64,000 nt of DNA, taken from assembly GCA_003260075.1 (NCBI GenBank), contig QLIY01000068.1:121396-185395 (forward strand). Direction: 5' to 3'. This stretch comes from Phallusia mammillata (Eukaryota > Chordata > Ascidiacea > Phlebobranchia > Ascidiidae). A model generated the notes under the pieces. The model was given only the letters and a program-made list of their open reading frames with translations. It was not told where the DNA came from and ran no database searches. Positions 10,401 to 19,400 of this stretch are shown here, one piece after another (within the stretch, counting starts at the first letter, position 1; each line of letters begins with the position of its first letter). Both the position numbers and the translations under genes were made by a program.

Positions 10401-13400
10401 CTTTTGTGGCACTGTTAGTTTTGGGCCCCCCCCCCCCATCATCTTCACTTTCAATCTCATCTTTTACATCAGTGACCTGCTCACCCACAGATTCTTTAGC
10501 AACTTTGCAGACTTTTGTGGCACTGTTAGTTTTGGATTGATCACCTCGATGCAAGTTGTCAGTGTCTTCATCAGACCAGATTCCATGGACATCTCGCACC
10601 GGTGATACTTCCATAGGTTCCTCCTTGACACTAGAAGGAGCTTCTTGCTTTGGTTGAAACTTTGGCATAAACCCAAACCCTGTTTGCATAGTTTGGGCTT
10701 CAGGATTGCTGTTGGTAAGCACTTTTACTTCTTGAACTTGGCCTGATGTATCTTTTGCTGAGTTCTTTTTGGTTCCAATTACTTCATTATTGTTGACTTC
10801 AGTTTTCTCTTTTGGTTTGGAAGAGGTGTTTGCTGAAATGTTAAATACTTTCATCAATTATTTTTTACATTTGGGTGCAAAGTAGATTACCTGACTAATT
10901 GTAATATATGAGTACATATATTTTTAGTAAAAAATATTTTAAAACTCATTACAGATAATTTTTAGTCAACCTGATTGAAATTCTTTTAATTAAAAGCTGT
11001 AGTATGTTGGGTTTTTTTATTAACACTGTAACCTATTTCCTAATTCCACAAAAAATGTTTGGCAAATTGCTGTCGTTGCTGACTAGTGGCTGGAATCGCC
11101 ACAATGTATATGGAAAAAGCCAATGAAAAAGATCCACCATCTTACCAGCAATTGCTTCCTTCAGGTTCTGCTTTAAACCAACTTTTTGAAGCAAGGAAAT
11201 TCGCTTCCGTAATTCCAGTTTAGATCTGTTTGATTTTAAGGCTACAGGTTCTTCACCAAGAGACAACATGCGGTCGATATCATCAATGTCTGGTGATTTA
11301 TTATTTTGTGCTTCTGGTGAAACAGCATTAGGAATTTCGACAGATGGATCAGTATTAGGAATAGAATTGCTGGATGAAAATTCATATGGCCGTGTTCGTT
11401 GGTGGTTTTCGGGGCTTGGTTCATCAGTGTTTTGTGATGAAAATGGCCATTCTGGTTGGTCCGAAACCTGTCAAAAGCCAATGTTGTGCTCAACTGAAAG
11501 AACAAGCTTTGCCTTTTAAAGTAACATTTTTATGAAAAGATATTTAAATGTTGAGAGTTAGTGTGGGTAGGTTTAAGACATACATAAAGACCGAGAACTC
11601 TTGGATAGTGAGTTTAGTCAGCCTAAGTATGATTTCACAAAAAAATTGCAAACCAATTGTTACCTCCATAGGCGAATTGTCTTTGTGTTCAAATTGCATA
11701 TCTGCAAACAAACNAATGTGTGTAAATTTGAAAAAGTTTGAACCATTCTTTCTTGACCAAAACGTGGGAACAAATCTGCGTTAGAAAGAAAAAAAGAAAA
11801 AAGAAAAAAAATATATAGACAAAAACAATATGTGTCCCCTTCAGGGAAGGGGACCCATAATGATGAGAGTTAGTGTGTGTAGGTTTAAGACATACATAAA
11901 GACCGAGAACTCTTGGATAGTGAGTTTAGTCAGCCTAAGTATGATTTCACAAAAAAATTGCAAACCAATTGTTACCTCCATAGGCGAATTGTCTTTGTGT
12001 TCAAATTGCATATCTGCAAACAAACATTTGTAAAAAATGGTGCCACAAACTAGTTGCATTATTTTATGGTAATCAAGTAACAACAACTTACATGCTACAA
12101 ATAAACTTGAAAAATGTCACTGGATTTACATTTACCTCAAGTGATTTGTAAACAAAATTTTAAAAACTTTTTTAAAATTTAGTTCACCTTCTTTGTCAGG
12201 CACATCAGCCAGGGAACTCTCCTTTTCTTTGACTGTTTGTTTTGATCGATCTTTCTTTAGGACAATTTCATCTGCTTCCTCTTCCTCGCCAAACTCCAGA
12301 GGTGGTTGCCAGGACAACACCTTATCTTCCTTGTTTTTCTTCCCCTTTTTGGACCGGGCTGCTTCTACACAGATAGAAACGTTATATTTTTGTTATGTAA
12401 GTGAAATGTCATTACAGACTACTGGAATGTTTTTTGTATGTTTTATCAATCAAAAAATATTTCTGTTTTAGGGCAGGAGTCACAAAACTTCGACCCGCGA
12501 GTTAGATCCAGCCCTTGAGGTCATTTCATCCGGCCCTCGACTACATTTTATGGTTCGCCAAATCATTTTGATAACTTGTAACAAATCTACTTTGTACCAA
12601 AATTTCCCTGTCACGATATGTACAATTATCATCACCTAGTTTCTAAGGATTATAACGCCCAGGATTGACCCAAAGCCGGTTTGTTACATTACAGACAAGA
12701 CTACAAGCTTTGCTAGTAAGATGAGACAACCTATACAATTTAACAGTCGCATCACCACATTTTAAATGGGATTGTAGAAAGATGAAAGACCATATCTTGG
12801 CGCCCTTATAAAAATCGCTCCGGTTAAGTGAGTGGAAAAAGTCTGGTGACCCATGCTTTGAGAGGATGCCAAGCTTATTCCCCCCCCCCAAATGGGATTG
12901 TAGAAAGATGAAAGACCATATCTTGGCGCCCTTATAACAATCGCTCCGGTTAAGTGAGTGGAAAAAGTCTGGAGACCCATGCTTTGCGAGGATGCCAAGC
13001 TTATCAGTAAGTAAAACAAGTTATTTACCATTCTTTTTTTCCCGACTTTTCTTTTGTTTGATAGCTTTATGCTTTGTTTGCTTGATATGACAAAAAGTTG
13101 GTGATGAATCAAACATGTCCAATACTAGAAAGCAACATACAACATGTCAATTTTTTAAAATCAAAATATCCAATGCTTAAACTCTCCACTATCTAAGAAA
13201 GAATATTTCAAAGCAACAGGTATTCACTGTATGAAACCATATTTAAAAAGCTTACCTGGTTTGGTTTGAACATTTTGAACAGAACCACTGGATCTACTAG
13301 AAGCATTTGATGACATGGAGTTACTCCTACTAGTTCTTGATGAATCAGTGTGATGCTTGCTACCAGATCTGCACAGCAATATATGAATTGATGTTTAACA

Positions 13401-16400
13401 AAAACCTGACTAAATATGACAAATTCTTTTCAAATTCTGTTGTAAGATATTTCTTTTTAAATTGTACATTGATGAGTCACTGAATCTACCTCAAAATCTG
13501 GAGGCAACCAAAGCTTTAACTACAGCAGTGGTTCTCAAAGAATGGGTCGCGCTATAGTGATTCAATTCTGAACGAACTATTACTGCATTAAGTAAACACA
13601 AACAAATTTACTTAATGCAGTAGCAAAGTCAACTCACTCGACCACGTTTTACATTAAAATGAACCATGCATTACTATATACAGACGACAATAGGCTTCCA
13701 ACTTTACTGTCACGCACATGGCGATTGTGACGTCGTAACAAGGAGAATAATAGGACAAGTATTCGTACAAGGAAACATGTTTAGATTTGGGATTCACTTC
13801 TATCAACGATCATGCTGCAAAGCCACGATGTGTGTTGTGTTATGTACTGTTGTCGAACGAATCGACCTCGTTAAGCCTGCAGCTATTTAGGCATGCTATG
13901 CGGCGACGACGTGGCCTCGAAACTGCAGTCCGTTTCGTTGTCGAACAGGACAGTTAAAAGTCGAATCACAGACCTTTTACTGAATATAAATATCAAGTGG
14001 TCTCTTGAATGAAAAATAGAGCCGTGCATTGAAGATTTATGAAAGAAAAATTTCCATTTAATAAAACACGCTACAATAAATCAATCATTAGTTTCTAATT
14101 AATCATTGTTTCTTAGTACTGTGTACTACAACTGGCTGTCTGCGTCTTTTTTCATGCATATTAGAAGAAAATATATTTTTTGTTGTTTGGAGCTTGGGTC
14201 GTGAGATGTTCATATAACTCAGATTTGGGTCGGGGGGGGGGCATGCGGCGACGACGTATCCTCGAAATTGCAGACCGTTTCGTTGTCGAACAGGACAGTT
14301 AAAAGTCGAATCACAGACCTTTTACTGAATATAAATATCAAGTGGTCTCTTGAATGAAAAATAGAGCCGTGCATTGAAGATTTATGAAAGAAAAATTTCC
14401 ATTTAATAAAACACGCTACAATAAATCAATCATTTGTTTCTAATTAATCATTGTTTCTTAGTACTGTGTACTACAACTGGCTGTCTGCGTCTTTTTTCAT
14501 GCATATAAGAAGAAAATATATTTTTTGTTGTTTGGAGCTTGGGTCGTGAGATGTTCATATAACTCAGATTTGGGTCGCGGTCAAAAAAGTTTAAGAACCA
14601 CTGAACTACACGGTTAATTTATTTTGGTCTAATCAGGCTGAAAAAAAATCTATTTCGTGATGAATTGTTTTTAACTAAACCATGGTTGATGCAATTGAAC
14701 CCTTTTATGACACCACAAAATAGTATGAGTCAGTAGAACAAAACATCCAACATTTTGCAAACCACATGGCTTGTGTTAGCTAAATACAACAATTAGTTAA
14801 TGTATGATGTTTTAAATTGGTGATATTGAAGTTAGTCAATTCTTTCATACACTAAAGTTCATGGGCAAAACAGCATACTCGATAGACATGTTTCAGCAAA
14901 CCAAAACTCAGGTACATCACTAATTTTTAACACAGTTTTCCTGAATCGTGAGGAATACTTACCAACAACATACCTCATGGGAGACCCACATTTATCTAAT
15001 TTTCGATAGGTGGCGCTAAGAGCACTTTTCACATTTAAAACAGTATGTATAAAAAATGCTCATGGTTAGGGCTATTGCGGCCGGGGTAAGGTATTAGCAT
15101 TAAAAATTCAGGGGGGGGGGCAATTTTTGATAGGTGGCGCTAAGAGCACTTTTCACATTTAAAACAGTATATATAAAAAATGCTCATGGTTAGGGCTATT
15201 GCGGCCAAGGTAAGGTATTAGCATTAAAAATTCAATAAAACTAGTAAAAGAACTTAGTAACTAATGTAAAATTTTCAAAAACTTATTTCCCAACCCCTCT
15301 TTAGTCACTAAATAAATAATTTAGCTCTTTATGCCATATATCGAAAATTAGCTAAATGTTGGCCTACTGTGAGGTATGGTGTTAGTAGCTCTACCGAATC
15401 GTAATACCTGTTTGATCTTGAAGAAATAGAGTTTTTGCTACTGTAAGCACTGCGACTTCTTGAATGTTCAGAGTCAAATGAACCACTGCTATCACTTCTG
15501 TTTATGACATATCTTACATTGAGATTTCAGTTTTTTTCATTTTGTTTACACATTCAATACAAAAGCATCACCTTTTCCTATGCGTTGAATAGCTAGATCG
15601 AGAAGATGTAGATCTTGAAGAGTATGACCTTTTCCTGTTCCATTCAAAATTATCACTCCTCTCACTGCTCTTCCTAAAATATCAAATAAAGTAATATCAC
15701 CCGTGTTTAAGTATGTTAAATGGATGATATACAGTGCCGGCAAAAAAAATCTTTACATTCGGTCGGCAAAAAAAAAACTTCACATGTAAATTCTGCAAAA
15801 GTTCTTAGCTTACTGTTTCCGCCAAAAGCATTGTGTTGCAAAAACGCTTCTAGTTATGTCATAAGCTACTGTTTGGCTTCACTTCGCCGCAAAGCCATTG
15901 CTCTGCGTGCCTAATGTTGCTTTACAGCTTCGTGAATAGTAAGGTCGGTGAAATCACACAATATTTTTTATTTTCCCAAAATTTNGTTAAAAAAGACTTA
16001 GGTTAATGATTGTGTTTACTACTTTAATAGCTGGAAGAAATAAAGGAGCTACATAAGTGTGGAATTTGCTTGGACGCCAACAAGGACACGGCTTTTACCC
16101 CATGCGGACACAGCACATGTACAGATTGCGCGGAGAGACTCACGCAGTGTCCGATATGCAGAACTGACATTGCTTCAAAGATTAAACTTTACTTGTAAAC
16201 ACACCGTTTTGGAGTTGAAAATTGAGACGCGTAAGTTAAAAAGAACAAATTTAATTCGGGAAATTACACCACATTCGGAAGCATTTGTTCCACGATTTAA
16301 CCGATATTCGGGCTTTGTTACAAAAAATCGTGTTTGAGCCAAGGTTCGGGCTTGTTTTTTCGTGTTCGGGAACGAGTTTCAGGTCTGCTTACAACTCTGT

Positions 16401-19400
16401 TCATACGCATTGTGCAATATTCCCCTTGCATCATGTATTGTCATTAGAGGTCGTATCCTGAACGCAAACGGAACAATTAATGCGTGAAACACTGCATTGT
16501 CATGATTTTACGATACTGTGCAAATAAAACGAAATCGTCTTGTTTGGGTATAAAGCCGATGTAAACACAGTATATGTGCTATTGACATTTTTGCTATGCC
16601 TCGAGTTTTGTATGCGCCGGAATGTTTTTTCTATTATTAAAAAAATCGTAAATCGCAATCTATGAATTAAATACCTTCAATTAAACTGAAATATCGTATA
16701 TGCGTGTTTCTTACATTTAACCGTTGGATTAAAAAAACATATAATTGAGAATGGCGAGACTTAAACTAACCATTTTTCACAAGGTATTGAGATAAGTATA
16801 TTTACATTTTAAACCAGAATCTACTAGCTGATTGCTGGTGTATGAAGACAGTAATGAAACCGTGTGCTTAATGCAGTTTACTTGGTGTTGATTTCAGCTG
16901 TGGTAACTTGAAATGTTCGGTTTTTAACATTAATTTTACGCATTTTTTACAATTGTTTTATGTGTGTTTCACCCATGGATACTCTTGCGTTTGCCTTCAG
17001 TTACTGAAGATGCCGCTTAGGTGAAATATATTTATCTCAATTCATAAGGATGGGTGACTTAATGATTTAATAATTTTGAATTGTAAAGATATCAGTAGAC
17101 TTTAGTAAGCTAGTAAAGGGTAAAAAATCTTGTTTAGGGAGGGATTGGATTTTATACGTTCTTGCATGACATAAATTTTAGTTACGTGACAAGTTTAGGA
17201 GTAAGTATTTGAACTTGACCCCAAAGTGCATAACAGCATTTATTTTTACAGTGTTAGAACACACAATGTTAAATACGTACAACAGCGCTACTCCACTAAA
17301 TCGTTCAGTCTATTATAAACACTGAAATTGTGAAGTTTAAGGAGTTATCCATGCTTTAAAGTACTGTTTCATTTTATTGTTAAATGTTGGTCAGTATAAT
17401 CTTATTAGGTTTAATTACATATCTAGCTCATCTCAACAAATCTAGATTGTCATGTTTTTATAGAGCTGTGGCAAATGTATTTATTCCGACGTTTCGACGT
17501 CCTATACAGGTCGCCTTCATCAGGGTAAATAACACTGAATGCGCGTAGTACAGTGCACGATAAACGAAGGAAAAAAGTAATTTCACGTTGTTTAATGGTG
17601 AATACAATATTGCGTTTAATTGCACAAAGCTGGTTTTAGAAGCAAATATGAAACTATGTAATGAATAAGCAGTGATGTAATTTGGAATACATCTTGTGAT
17701 GCTCACGCGACTAATGCTTGTATTTACAAGGGCGTGTATCTATATTCGTACAAAATTATGTAATAGAACACGGTGTCTTGTGACTATTGACGTCAATCCA
17801 CGCCTTACAACATGTACCAATGAAAATCTTTGCCATACTCAGCAGGGGTACCAGAGTTGCAAGTTCGACCGAACTTTTATAAGGTCAGGTTCGGTATTTT
17901 TTTAACAAACGGGCTTGACTCGAGCCTGACTTACATTCTGTGTCCGTATTTTTATTAATGTAAATTACATCTAAGTAGCTAAATCAGTGTTTCTTAACCT
18001 TTTTAGTGCTTGTACCCTTTGAGCGTTTATACAATTTTCTCGTACCCCCTGTCTACAATGGCCGACGGAAGTACAGTGCCGGCAAAAAAAATCTTTACAT
18101 TCGGTCGGCAAAAAAAAAACTTTACATGTAAATTTTGCATAAGTGCTTAGCTTACTGTTTCCGCCAAAAGCATTGTGTTGCAAAAACGCTTCTAGTTATG
18201 TCATAAGCTACTGTTTGGCTACACTTCGCCGCAAAGCCATTGCTCTGCGTGCCTAATGTTGCTTTACAGCTTCGTGAATAGTAAGGTCGGTGAAATCACA
18301 CAATATTTTTTATTTTCCCAAAATTTTAAGGTCTTGCAAAAAAAACCCCCCCCCCACGCAGAGCAATGGCTTTGCGGCGAAGTGTAGCCAAACAGTTGAA
18401 CTTATGCAAAATTTACATGTAAAGTTTTTTTTTTGCAACCAAATGTAAAGATTTTTTTTGCCGGCACTGTATTGCACAAGAGCAGCGTTTTTGCTTGTGT
18501 GCTCACAATATATCATTCATTGCTCTGAAGAAGCCATACCGTTCTGGTGGGCGAAACATCAGCAAAAATACAAAACCCCCCCCCCTTAAAGAAGGGAGAT
18601 TCTTTGATTGCTGCACTGAGCATGGGCTTCTTTTGCTGCCTGGCGACAGCAAAAATACAAAACATCAGCAAAAATTCTTCATCAGCAAAAATTCTTGAAA
18701 AACAACTAGTATGTTGTTTAGCATTACACCAATAGAATGACAAATTTGTTACATATGGAACCGGGTGAATGAAACGCTTCTTCAATATTGTTTAAGAGAA
18801 ATGGATACACAGTAAACCTTGGTTACACCAGGATTCGATTAAACCGGATCTTCACCTTATTCAGACAAAACTCAAGGTACAAATGACTTGAAGTGTGGTA
18901 AAATTTGAACTAAATCGACATCAGTTATATCAGGATATTCCCTAATCCAGACAATTTTTGGTCCAAACGGGTTTGGATTAATTGAGGCTTACTGGACTAA
19001 ATGCAGTTGAGAACATTAATAATGTAAAATACCTTTTTGATCTTGAGGAACTTTTTGTTTTTTGTGGATCTTGTTTGTCAAACTCTTTTAAACCATCTTT
19101 TCCACTGCCAGTGTATGTTTGCTTCTTTTGAGATCTGTGTCTTTTTGTTACAGGACTTCTAGTTAAAATGTAAAAGTATGATTTATTGGTAAAAATAAAT
19201 GACCTGCATTTTAGTTATGTAAAAATTAATTTATAAAAATATTTTTTTTTACAACAACAGTTCCATACCTTATTTCTTTGTCTGATGTTGTTGCTTTGCT
19301 ATTTTCTGTAACAACAACTTGGTTTGTTAATTCCTTGCAACGAAACTTTTCTAAGTGAGCAATTATTTTAAAACCAACATACTTTTTCTATTTTTGTCCT

